From Vibrio celticus (GTDB lineage Bacteria; Pseudomonadota; Gammaproteobacteria; Enterobacterales; Vibrionaceae): 64,000 bases of DNA. Numbering within the stretch: the first letter of the stretch is position 1; every line of letters starts with the position of its first letter. The notes beneath the pieces were generated by a model that searched no databases, was not told the DNA's origin, and saw nothing but the letters and a program-made list of their open reading frames with translations. Below are positions 43,641 to 51,944 of this stretch, one piece after another. The stretch lies in contig NZ_AP025463.1 in the NCBI RefSeq assembly GCF_024347335.1, positions 1,302,001 through 1,366,000 on the forward strand, in the 5' to 3' direction. A program made the translations under genes and the position numbers.

Positions 43641-45845
43641 ATGGCACAGCCGTATCAAGACACAACTCTATCTATTCATCAGCGAGTAGAGGATTTACTC
43701 TCGCGAATGACAACAGAAGAAAAAATCGGTCAACTATGCCAGACCCCAATGCTAGATTATGATGATAATCGTGAACAGTACTTAGATGGGGTGAAAAAAG
43801 GATCTTGGGGTTCAAGAATCTTGGCGGATACTGCCTGGGCGGGCAACGCTCCGGGAGAAAGTGTTGATCCCAAGCAATTAAATGAATTTCAGAAAGTTGC
43901 AGTCGAACAAAGTCGATTAGGCATCCCTTTGATTATTGCTCGAGACGTCATCTATGGCCAGCAAACCGTTTTACCTATTCCTTTAGCGCAGGCATCCTCT
44001 TTTAATCCTGACATGATTGAATCAGCTTATCGTTGTATCGCAAAAGAAGCGTCTTCACTTGGTATTCACTGGACGTTTGCACCAATGTTAGACATTGTTC
44101 GCGACCCAAGGTGGGGGCGGGTAATTGAAAGTGCAGGAGAAGACCCTTTTTTGACGAGCGCAATGGCGAAAGCTGTCGTTAAGGGTTTCCAAGGCGATGA
44201 TATGGCCGATGAGAACTCAATGGTAGCTTGCGCTAAACACTTTATTGGCTACGGTGCCGCTGAGGGGGGGCGTGATTACGATACTACAGAGATTACCGAT
44301 AATACGCTTCATAACGTGTATTTGCCCCCTTTCAAGGCGGCAGTAGAAGCTGGCGTAGCTACTGTGATGTCGGGGTTTAATGATCTAGGCGGTACCCCAG
44401 TATCTGCAAGTAACCAGTTAATTAATGGTTGGTTAAAGCAGCAGCAGAGCTTTGATGGCTTTGTGGTCAGTGATTGGGGTTCAATCTCAGATTTAGAGTA
44501 TTTTGGTGTGGCCAAAGATGCCAAAGCGTCGGCTAAAAAGGCGCTAGAAGCCGGTGTTGACATGGCAATGACCAATGAGGCTTATCAAGATTTTTTACCC
44601 GATTTAGTTTCTTCCAGTCAGATTAACATGGACACCATTGATGAAGCGACTCGTCGAGTGTTAACGATTAAGTTTAAGGCTGGGCTATTTGAGAAACCGT
44701 ATGTTGATGAAAATCGTCACAAAACCATACTGCGTCACCCTGAGCATGTCGCTAAAGCTCAGCAACTCGCTGAGCAAAGTATGGTGTTATTAAAAAACTC
44801 TGGGATCTTACCACTCGCCAGTCCTTCCTCTTTACAAAGTAAGCTGACGATTGCGGTTATCGGCCCGCACGCTCATAGCCAACGACAGCACTTAGGCTCT
44901 TGGTGTTTGGACGGGCGGTCGCAAGATGTGACTTCAATTTATGAGGGTATCCAAGCGTATATTGAGCAAAATAATCTAAATGTCGATCTCATCACTGAAG
45001 ACGCTTCTTTTACTGATGAGATGGTTGAATGTGCTCATCGGGCTGATCTCACTATTCTATGCACTGGGGAGAGCCATCGTCGAACCGGAGAAGCGAGAAA
45101 TATCGCCGAGCTTACGTTGCCAGCGGGGCAGGAGCAGCTTATTCAAGCTATTGGTGAAACCGATACACCATTAGTTGTTGTTCAGTGTACAGGGCGCCCT
45201 GTACCGTCAATGGCAACGGAACAATTTGCTGACGCGTTACTGTACGCTTGGCAAAGTGGCACGGAAACAGGGCATGCGGTTGCTCGCTTATTGTTTGGCG
45301 CCGTGTCGCCTAGTGGGTGTTTACCCATGTCAGTGCCTCGCTCGACTGGACAAATCCCTATTTATTACGCGCGTAAAAAACTGGGCAAAATGCGAGCATT
45401 CCAAGAGTATCAACCATATAAAGATCAAAAGGATACACCATTATATCCGTTTGGCTTTGGTTTAACCTATGGTGAATTTGAATACAGTAATTTAGAACTC
45501 AGTCATAGTGAACTGTCTTTGGAGGATACGTTAAAGGTTAAAGTCAACGTGCGCAATATTGGAGAGCATGTGGCGACAGAGGTTGTGCAGTGTTACACGC
45601 GGCAGATCCATGCTACGACGAGTCGACCAGAAAAGGAATTGAAGGCATTTTCTCGCGTAGATTTGCGCCCTGGTGAAGCGAAAACCGTGTGTTTAGAGAT
45701 CCCGTCTTGCTCACTAGAATATTACGGAGAAGAACAACGCCTAGAAGTCACTGAATCACGTATCGAGCTCTATGTCGGTTCTGACAGTAACGCGTCGTTA
45801 AAAGCTTCGTTCTTACTGCAAGCATCTGGCTTAAGTAACGGTTAA
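43641..45845 (+). CDS. cytosolic GH3 beta-glucosidase
   Basis: 734 residues without a signal peptide. GH3 hydrolases remove sugars from non-reducing ends. The barrel domain carries QTVLPIPLAQASSFNPDMIE, MLDIVRDPRWGRVIESAGED and KHFIGYGAAEGGRDYDTTE. The nucleophile lies in FDGFVVSDWGSISDLEYF (near residue 277). The C-terminal domain contains AVIGPHAHSQRQHLGSWCL and a fibronectin-III-like end (NIGEHVATEVVQCYTRQ). Its cytosolic location beside the ABC importer and the GH94 phosphorylase fits hydrolysis of imported short oligosaccharides. It differs clearly from the exported GH3 at 23067 by lacking the PA14 insert. Confidence 0.92.
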   Translation: MAQPYQDTTLSIHQRVEDLLSRMTTEEKIGQLCQTPMLDYDDNREQYLDGVKKGSWGSRILADTAWAGNAPGESVDPKQLNEFQKVAVEQSRLGIPLIIARDVIYGQQTVLPIPLAQASSFNPDMIESAYRCIAKEASSLGIHWTFAPMLDIVRDPRWGRVIESAGEDPFLTSAMAKAVVKGFQGDDMADENSMVACAKHFIGYGAAEGGRDYDTTEITDNTLHNVYLPPFKAAVEAGVATVMSGFNDLGGTPVSASNQLINGWLKQQQSFDGFVVSDWGSISDLEYFGVAKDAKASAKKALEAGVDMAMTNEAYQDFLPDLVSSSQINMDTIDEATRRVLTIKFKAGLFEKPYVDENRHKTILRHPEHVAKAQQLAEQSMVLLKNSGILPLASPSSLQSKLTIAVIGPHAHSQRQHLGSWCLDGRSQDVTSIYEGIQAYIEQNNLNVDLITEDASFTDEMVECAHRADLTILCTGESHRRTGEARNIAELTLPAGQEQLIQAIGETDTPLVVVQCTGRPVPSMATEQFADALLYAWQSGTETGHAVARLLFGAVSPSGCLPMSVPRSTGQIPIYYARKKLGKMRAFQEYQPYKDQKDTPLYPFGFGLTYGEFEYSNLELSHSELSLEDTLKVKVNVRNIGEHVATEVVQCYTRQIHATTSRPEKELKAFSRVDLRPGEAKTVCLEIPSCSLEYYGEEQRLEVTESRIELYVGSDSNASLKASFLLQASGLSNG

Positions 45846-45855
45846 AACGTTTCGT
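45842..45855. promoter_or_regulatory. LacI-type operator overlapping the GH3 stop codon
   Basis: TTAAAACGTTTCGT, perfect core. It lies upstream of the terminator at 45874, so any transcript it controls must read through that hairpin to reach the sulfatase. Confidence 0.6.
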
Positions 45856-45873
45856 AATTTTTAAATGAATTTG

Positions 45874-45908
45874 AACCTGCTGTTGCTTGCAACGAGCAGG
45901 TTTTTTTT
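45874..45908 (+). terminator. strong terminator directly before the cytosolic sulfatase
   Basis: Stem AACCTGCTGTTGC / GCAACGAGCAGGTT followed by eight Ts. The GAGG ribosome site of the sulfatase (45909-45912) starts right after the T tract. Confidence 0.88.
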
Positions 45909-45919
45909 GAGGTTAATCT

Positions 45920-47545
45920 ATGGAAAATCAAGGTCTACCAAGACAGAAACAGCCAAACATTATCTACATTATGTCCGATGACCATGCCATGCGAGCGGTG
46001 AGTGCTTACCAAAGTGATATTGCTCACCTTGCCCCTACGCCAAATATCGACCGTATTGCTCGCAATGGTGCGCGCTTTGACCAATCTTTTGTGACTAACT
46101 CACTTTGTGGACCTTCACGAGCTGCAATGTTGACGGGAAAATTTGGTCACAAAAATGGTTTTAACCACAATGGTCAGCTATTTGATGGGCACCAGCCAAC
46201 TTGGCCAAGAATACTCAAGCAACATGGCTATACCACAGCATGTATTGGTAAATGGCACATCAATTTAACGCCAGATGGACTCGATTTTGACCACTGGGAA
46301 CTGTTAAACGATCAGGGTGAGTATTATAACCCAGACTTCATCACAAAAGATGGCGTCAAGCGAGAACATGGCTATACTACAGAGCTGATCACCGAAAAGT
46401 CACTCGAGTGGCTATCAAAACAAAACGATAACGATCAGCCATTTGCGCTTCTTCTCCATCATAAAGCTCCGCACCGTAACTGGATGCCTGCCCCTCAGCA
46501 TACTAAAGCATTCGAAAATACAGAATTTCCGGTGCCCGATAACTATTTTGATACCTATGAAGGCCGTTCTGCTGCAGCCATGCAAACCATGAATATCTAT
46601 CGTGATGCTCAAGAAGGTCATGATTTGAAAATGACACGTGGCGTAGGGGAGACGGCGTGGAGAGAAGACATATGGCCGTTTTTACTCGAACGCCTCACGC
46701 CACAGCAACGAAAGCAATGGGATGAAGCTTATCAAGCGCGCAATGATTGGTTTAACACCAACGAAGCGAAGATGACGGAGGAAGAGATCGCAATATGGAA
46801 ATATCAACGTTATGTCCAAGACTATCTTGCTACTATTATTTCTGTCGACGAGTCGGTAGGGGCTGTTCTCGACTTCTTGGAGCGTCATGGTTTAGCTGAC
46901 GATACGATTGTGGTTTATACGTCTGATCAAGGTTTTTATATGGGCGAACATGGTTGGTTTGATAAACGTTTTATGTATGAAGAGTCGTTTCGAGCGCCAT
47001 TATTAATTCAGTATCCGGATAAAATCAAACCGGGAACAGTAATCGACAAAATGGTTCAAAATATCGATTATGCGCCGACATTTTTGGAGTTCGCTGGGGT
47101 CGCTATTCCAGAGGATATTCAAGGTCAATCAATGGTCTCTTTGTTAACAGGAGAGCCAGCCGATGATTGGCGCACTGCACTGTATTATCACTTCTACGAG
47201 TACCCAGCAATGCACGACGTAACACGTCATTACGGCACACGCGATAGCCGATACAAATTGATGCATTTTTATTACCAGATGGATGAATGGGAGTTTTATG
47301 ATTTGGAGGCGGATCCACATGAAATGAATAATGCGATTGATGCACCTCAATATCAGGCTGTCATACAAGGACTTAAACAAACGATCACAGAGCTTGAGAA
47401 GCAATATGACGTACCACCGCGTTCGCAGTGGGAAAATGCACCGTTAGAAGCTGTCGCAGCGCCAACGCTACAAGAGTTATATCCAGAGAGCTACCAAGTG
47501 GCCGCGCAAACGCATGTCAATGAACGTGGGTGTTGCGAAGAGTAA
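45920..47545 (+). CDS. cytosolic sulfatase, Cys-type (CGPSR)
   Basis: 541 residues starting MENQGLPRQKQPNIIYIMSD, with no signal peptide or membrane segment, unlike the other sulfatases here. The metal-binding motif YIMSDDHAMRA and the formylglycine site Cys63 (SLCGPSRAAMLTGKF) are intact, as are ACIGKWHINL and YTSDQGFYMGEHGWF. The layout follows the CQPSR sulfatases at 31402 and 55227. It probably desulfates oligosaccharides after import, next to the cytosolic GH3. An odd cysteine pair (GCCEE) closes the protein. The start is supported by GAGG at 45909-45912. A strong terminator immediately precedes it. Confidence 0.92.
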   Translation: MENQGLPRQKQPNIIYIMSDDHAMRAVSAYQSDIAHLAPTPNIDRIARNGARFDQSFVTNSLCGPSRAAMLTGKFGHKNGFNHNGQLFDGHQPTWPRILKQHGYTTACIGKWHINLTPDGLDFDHWELLNDQGEYYNPDFITKDGVKREHGYTTELITEKSLEWLSKQNDNDQPFALLLHHKAPHRNWMPAPQHTKAFENTEFPVPDNYFDTYEGRSAAAMQTMNIYRDAQEGHDLKMTRGVGETAWREDIWPFLLERLTPQQRKQWDEAYQARNDWFNTNEAKMTEEEIAIWKYQRYVQDYLATIISVDESVGAVLDFLERHGLADDTIVVYTSDQGFYMGEHGWFDKRFMYEESFRAPLLIQYPDKIKPGTVIDKMVQNIDYAPTFLEFAGVAIPEDIQGQSMVSLLTGEPADDWRTALYYHFYEYPAMHDVTRHYGTRDSRYKLMHFYYQMDEWEFYDLEADPHEMNNAIDAPQYQAVIQGLKQTITELEKQYDVPPRSQWENAPLEAVAAPTLQELYPESYQVAAQTHVNERGCCEE

Positions 47546-47570
47546 AAGCTACCATAATACGACAATATAA

Positions 47571-47592
47571 CCGGCACTCTTGGGAGTGCCGG
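47571..47592. terminator. bidirectional hairpin between convergent sulfatase genes
   Basis: Nine-base perfect arms CCGGCACTC / GAGTGCCGG with a TTGG loop. No T tract. Confidence 0.7.
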
Positions 47593-47618
47593 GTTGTGAC
47601 TGGAGGTAGCGCGATGTT

Positions 47619-49073
47619 TTATTGTGTGCGATTAAACGCTTGAACATCGACACGGTGACCGGATTTAAACTCACGATTTCTATTCACTGGCTTGTGGCTC
47701 AGTTTGTTTACGGGTAGCTCGGCTTCCCATGCATCAAATTTATTTTGCAGTTGCTGAGCGACTTCTGGCTCCTTGGAAGCTAAGTCATTATATTCATATG
47801 GGTCATCGATCATGTTGAATAAGCAAATGGTTCTTGGCCCGTTGTCATCATTGACCGCAAGTTTCCAATCACCATCTCTGATGGCGTAGTCATTATCACG
47901 ACGCCAATACAGCGTGTCATGAGGAGCGGAGTCTTTTTCACCTAATAGGTAAGGGAAAAGATCCACGCCATCAAATGGGGTCGCGTTGGTCTCTGTAACG
48001 TCAAAACGCGCGCCAATTGTTGGCATGACATCCAGTGCACTGACCATAGATTCAAAACGTTCGCCAGCAGGAATTTGCGCAGGGTAGTGTATAATAAACG
48101 GTACGCGGATGCCGCCCTCATAGGTATCGCCTTTAAAGCCATTAAATGGTCCCGGGCTCGACATGGTTGTCTCTCCGCGTATCTTTTTCCTCGGTTGTTC
48201 AAATCCTTGCCCGGATGGCGTGCCGTTATCACTCATAAAGAACACCAGCGTATTATCGTATAGCCCTTTTTCTTTGAGAGTATCCATAATGGCGCTAACG
48301 CCATCATCAAGTACTAAAGTCTGTGCGGCAAAAAAGCGGCGCTCTTCATGATGGACTTTTAGATGATCCAAACGCTCGATATAGCCATCAGGGACTTGCC
48401 ATGGGTGGTGTACAGCAAAGTGTGCAACGTGTAAAAAGAAAGGTTTATCAGCATTTCTCTCGATGAATCCTACCGCTTCATCAGTAAACAGTTCGGTTAG
48501 GTAGCCGTTACCTTCTTGAATTGGCGGTTCGGTTGTGGTGTTACGATATAGGGGAGAGAGCCATGGCTTTCCTCCTTCTTTGGCATCAGATTTCATGTAG
48601 TTGTGAGAGCCACCATGAAACCCATAAAAGAAGTCCGCACCGCGCTAATTTGGTCTGCCTGTGGGCTCTCCCATATGCCATTTGCCCACTACACCAGTTG
48701 TGTAGCCGATGTCTTTCATCATTTCCATCACTAATGGTTGGCTGCGAGGGATATGATTATTTTCAAAATTACCATAGACGCCAAAGCGTTGCTGATTGAC
48801 GCCAGTCATTAACCCAGAACGAGAAGGACCGCAAACTGATGCGGTAACATAGGCTTGTGGAAAATGTACACCGCCTGCAGCCAGCTTATCGATATTAGGT
48901 GTGTGAATATCATCGAAACCGTGGTAACCCACATCTCCCCAACCTTGATCGTCGGTAAATATAACGATGACGTTAGGTTGGCTATTTAGATTATTTCTAA
49001 TGGGCTCTTCTGATGCTTGAGCGCCGATCGTAGCAAGAGCCGCGACGAGCGGAGCGATTTTAAATAGATTCAT
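47619..49073 (-). pseudogene. exported sulfatase interrupted by one amber codon
   Basis: The gene reads from a signal peptide (MNLFKIAPLVAALATIGAQA) through metal-binding VIFTDDQGWGDVGYHG and the modification site Cys81 (SVCGPSRSGLMTGV) to GKWHMGEPTGRPN. It then meets TAG at 48645-48647. In the same frame it continues as RGADFFYGFHGGSHNYM and on to the normal C-terminus at 47619. Sulfatases often have GRPNQRGFDFFYG here, so a single CAG-to-TAG change explains the stop. The full protein would be about 484 residues. The rest of the frame is undamaged (FFMSDNGTPSGQG, YEGGIRVPFIIHYP), so inactivation is recent, or the stop is suppressed or a sequencing error. An operator lies 54 bases upstream. 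Confidence 0.9.
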
Positions 49074-49126
49074 ACGATCTCTTCCTATGAGTATTTTAAT
49101 GGATAGAGGGACTATTGAGAGCGGAA

Positions 49127-49140
49127 TACAAACGTTTCAA
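49127..49140. promoter_or_regulatory. LacI-type operator, amber-interrupted sulfatase
   Basis: TACAAACGTTTCAA, perfect core, 54 bases before the minus-strand start. Confidence 0.65.
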
Positions 49141-49252
49141 TTGTTGGGGGAAGTCAGTTTTTGAATGCATATAACGTTGGATGGTGCTATCTATAAAAGC
49201 TGCTGCGAACAGGCTTTGGAGGCATGAACGCAGCATTAATGGCTATACTCAG

Positions 49253-49534
49253 CTATTTGTTATGATTGATGCCACGCCAGTTGTTATCGGTTACATAGTT
49301 AGCAGAAAAAATTGCACCGTCGGCGGCGATTTTATCCATATTCGGAGTAAAGACATCTTGACTGATGTTTTGAAATCCCATGTCGGCGTAACCGATGTCA
49401 TCGAAATAGATAAGAAGGACATTAGGTTGAACTTTAGTGTCACTCGTTTCGATGGCGGTAGCGCTACCACTAAGTGCTGCGAGCACAGCTATACCTAACA
49501 CGCATTTTACGAGTTTTGCTCCCATAGTATTCAT
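49253..49534 (-). pseudogene. sulfatase stub, N-terminus only
   Basis: Starts at ATG 49534 or 49525 with a signal peptide (GAKLVKCVLGIAVLAALSGSATA). It continues as VLLIYFDDIGYADMGFQNIS and DKIAADGAIFSANYVT, almost the same as the sulfatase at 27415, but stops before the CxPSR site. The final residues DNNWRGINHNK resemble the very end of the 27415 protein (TNGWRGRD), so an internal deletion of about 380 codons is likely. The product cannot be an active sulfatase. It lies beyond the terminator of the preceding lipoprotein gene. Confidence 0.8.
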
Positions 49535-49546
49535 CAGAAATAATAG

Positions 49547-49571
49547 AAAAACGGCCACCGAAGTGGCCGTT
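49547..49571 (-). terminator. terminator of the glycan-binding-like lipoprotein gene
   Basis: On the minus strand, arms AACGGCCAC / GTGGCCGTT with a TTCG tetraloop followed by Ts. Confidence 0.85.
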
Positions 49572-49598
49572 GAAATAGTCATAACCCTTGACGAAGGA

Positions 49599-51008
49599 CT
49601 ATTGAGCTGGTGGTGTATAGATAGTTTTAAGTTCGCTTTGGGTCGGTTCTTTTACAATAGCAACATCGGCAAGCCCATATCTAAACCCTTCAAAGTTGTG
49701 TCCATCATCAGGGTTCAGTGAAGCTACCCAGCTTGTCAGCTTATTGATGTTTTGTACTGCATTAAGGCGGACACCGATATCAACACCGTCGTTATTTGTT
49801 TTAGCGAACAAGTCGCGCATTGGAATGCTGATCTTCCAAACGGTGGCGCCTTTAGTTTCATCAGACATATCGATGCCAACGGATGCGGACTCTATACCAC
49901 CGTCACTACCTTCCGGTGTTGTAGCATCAAATTTAAACTGAATTTCGTAGTTGTCATGACCTGGTACTGACCCTGCGCCACTCATAAATAGCAAGAACTC
50001 TAGAGCGCCTGTCTCAATATATTGGGCTAGATCTACAGTCGGGATCTCTTCAAGAGAGACAATATGTGGGAAAAAGGTTTTGTTTGCTGGTTTGTAATTG
50101 TCACCAGTAGCTATGATTTCAGCAAATTGCGGTAAGCTGTCGTCCCAGCCACCAGGTTGCCCGTAGCCAAGTGCGCCATTGTTGCTTATGAGTCTGGTTG
50201 CCCAACCTTCTGCGCTTTGACCTTTTAACATTGAGCGTAACACTGAGCGATCCGCAGTTTCTACTTGCGAGCTATTTGTACAAGCCTGAATATCCTGTAC
50301 TGCCCATGCTGTGGGGAGGGCATTTGCAGTCATGAATACATCACTTATTTCATAGTTGATGGCCCCATCGATATCCAGTGACATTGCTGTTTCAACGTTA
50401 GCTAAATCTATCCCTGCATCTTCAAAGCAATGCAAAGGCACCGTGACAAGTTGAGCTTCTGAACCTTTCAAGGCGGCAACAGAGCTACTAATATCGACGG
50501 ATGCTATATTGCTCCCGTCCGACATAGTGAGTAATGTCGTAGTTGATGTGTCGGTATTAACACCTACGGGTGCTTCTGGTTTGAGCATGAACCTAAGCAC
50601 GCCACGCTTCAGGTGTTCCTCTGAACCATTTCCATTGTAGGTAATGCCAAGGTCATAACCTTTATCAGCGACAAACGTAAGTTTCGCCTGTTCTTCTGAA
50701 ATTTTGACTGACATCGGGGCAAAGTTAGGAAAATCGTCACTTACAATTGAGACGTTTTCAAGGTCGATAACGTTACCGTCAAAAACGACAGAGTGCCCTG
50801 TACGATCTTCTACTTCTATCGCGTAAGGCGTTTCTTTATAGTGATCAGGTTTATCAGACTTATATAGATGCACTCCCCAAGATAGCTTATTGTCAATTCC
50901 GCCACCGCCACCGGAGCCGTTTCCATAATCGTAGGTGTCATCTAAACAACCCGTAAGTACAAATGCAGAGCTAACCATTACTGCTAAGGTAAGTTTTCTA
51001 AATTTCAT
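49599..51008 (-). CDS. lipoprotein with two ExoP-like beta-sandwich domains, putative glycan binder
   Basis: 469 residues. The signal peptide ends in a lipobox (FVLTGC), followed by a glycine-rich linker (GNGSGGGGG). Two domains follow. The first (about residues 40-230) ends VPLHCFEDAGIDLANVETAM with SLDIDGAINYEISDVFM, a pattern typical of the ExoP-type galactose-binding-like domain at the end of some bacterial GH3 enzymes. The second (about 270-455) ends GVDIGVRLNAVQNINKLTSW and FRYGLADVAIV. No catalytic domain is evident, so a surface glycan-binding role is proposed. It is 10 bases downstream of the small helical protein gene at 51019, hence co-transcribed from the operator at 51398. Confidence 0.75.
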   Translation of the reverse strand: MKFRKLTLAVMVSSAFVLTGCLDDTYDYGNGSGGGGGIDNKLSWGVHLYKSDKPDHYKETPYAIEVEDRTGHSVVFDGNVIDLENVSIVSDDFPNFAPMSVKISEEQAKLTFVADKGYDLGITYNGNGSEEHLKRGVLRFMLKPEAPVGVNTDTSTTTLLTMSDGSNIASVDISSSVAALKGSEAQLVTVPLHCFEDAGIDLANVETAMSLDIDGAINYEISDVFMTANALPTAWAVQDIQACTNSSQVETADRSVLRSMLKGQSAEGWATRLISNNGALGYGQPGGWDDSLPQFAEIIATGDNYKPANKTFFPHIVSLEEIPTVDLAQYIETGALEFLLFMSGAGSVPGHDNYEIQFKFDATTPEGSDGGIESASVGIDMSDETKGATVWKISIPMRDLFAKTNNDGVDIGVRLNAVQNINKLTSWVASLNPDDGHNFEGFRYGLADVAIVKEPTQSELKTIYTPPAQ

Positions 51009-51018
51009 GTTATAGCTC

Positions 51019-51360
51019 CTAAATTGACTTTTTCTGATTGTATTCTTTTAACTGTTTATCTGTAATGACCGAGAGCAATCCTTTTCGATAAGCTTGCCAG
51101 TGTGGCTCTCTTTCTGCTTGCCACTCTGCATTACGCGAGCCGTGCTTTTCCAAAAGCTTGTTCGTCGCTTTGTTTAGCTGCACTTTAAGAGTGAGAATGT
51201 CGGAAGATTTCTGTTCATTCAGGTTTAGTACTTTAGTCATTTCATTGACTTCTGTTTTTATGCGATTGGCATCCCTTTCAGGTAAGTCACTAAGCGCTAG
51301 TGAGCTAGTGGAGAAAGAAAGCAGTGCAATCATCGTCGAAGCTAGTAGTGATTTTTTCAT
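51019..51360 (-). CDS. small exported helical protein, paralogue of 28925
   Basis: 113 residues with a signal peptide (…LLSFSTSSLA). The mature part aligns by eye with the protein at 28925: NRIKTEVNEMTKVLNLNEQK, KHGSRNAEWQAEREPHWQAY and LLSVITDKQLKEYNQKK. Family unknown; small, charged and helical, recalling Spy-size periplasmic proteins but without the LTxxQ motif. It heads an operon with the lipoprotein downstream and, originally, probably the now truncated sulfatase. The perfect operator at 51398 lies 38 bases upstream. Confidence 0.82.
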   Translation of the reverse strand: MKKSLLASTMIALLSFSTSSLALSDLPERDANRIKTEVNEMTKVLNLNEQKSSDILTLKVQLNKATNKLLEKHGSRNAEWQAEREPHWQAYRKGLLSVITDKQLKEYNQKKSI

Positions 51361-51397
51361 GGATAAATTCCCAATTTAGCTTAAGAACAGTTCCTTG

Positions 51398-51411
51398 TAG
51401 AAACGTTTCAT
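51398..51411. promoter_or_regulatory. LacI-type operator, small protein-lipoprotein unit
   Basis: TAGAAACGTTTCAT, perfect GAAACGTTTC core, 38 bases before the minus-strand start. Confidence 0.75.
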
Positions 51412-51511
51412 TAATGTCGCAGTATTTTTATGAAATTTTGGATTGATAAGCAAACTAAAAAATGAATTGCGTGAGTGATGCGTATTTTTATAGTGTCTTT
51501 TGCGAGATTGT

Positions 51512-51527
51512 TGTGATTCTGATCTCA
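51512..51527. promoter_or_regulatory. possible CRP site
   Basis: TGTGATTCTGATCTCA matches TGTGA-N6-TCACA except for one base. It would give catabolite control to both divergent units. Not verified. Confidence 0.4.
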
Positions 51528-51815
51528 ATTATCTAGGGGTTAACGTTGGTAAGCATGGCGGGGTTGGGTGATGGCGGTGTTTGTCTTAGTTTTAACGATT
51601 CTATGTGTAGGGGGGGGTATTGATTTTTTGCTAACATTAGCTTTTTTTATAGAGGGGTTTGGTGATTGGAAGGTGGTTTTTATCCAATTGTACGAGAGTT
51701 AGCTCACATTCCAATGTTTTTTAAATTTGCGGAGTATCACGTAATTTTATTTTTTATATTTAAAATCAGTGTTTTAACTATTTGTTGTGTTTTGTGCCAC
51801 TGTTTGACTTGGTTG

Positions 51816-51829
51816 TCGAAACGTTTATC
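51816..51829. promoter_or_regulatory. LacI-type operator, outer-membrane barrel gene
   Basis: TCGAAACGTTTATC, perfect core, directly after a TTGACT (51804-51809) that could be the -35 box, 116 bases before the ATG. Confidence 0.68.
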
Positions 51830-51944
51830 TTTGTATTTATAGATTGATTGGCTGTATTAATTTTCCAGTTCAATACAATGCAATCGGTATTGTTGATTGT
51901 GTTGTGATACTTATTAGTAAAAATCACGTTATAAGGGTTAATAG

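Larger units (their letters stand above)
51412..51944. other. divergent intergenic region with CRP-like and LacI-type sites
   Basis: 533 AT-rich bases between the small-protein operon and the porin gene. A CRP-like site TGTGA-TTCTGA-TCTCA is at 51512-51527 (one mismatch from the TGTGA-N6-TCACA consensus). The second operator is at 51816. No gene was recognised. Confidence 0.5.

Noticed and set aside
48645..48647. TAG read as pyrrolysine or other programmed recoding
   Set aside because: No recoding machinery is known in this group, and the position is glutamine-like in related sulfatases, so a point mutation is simpler.
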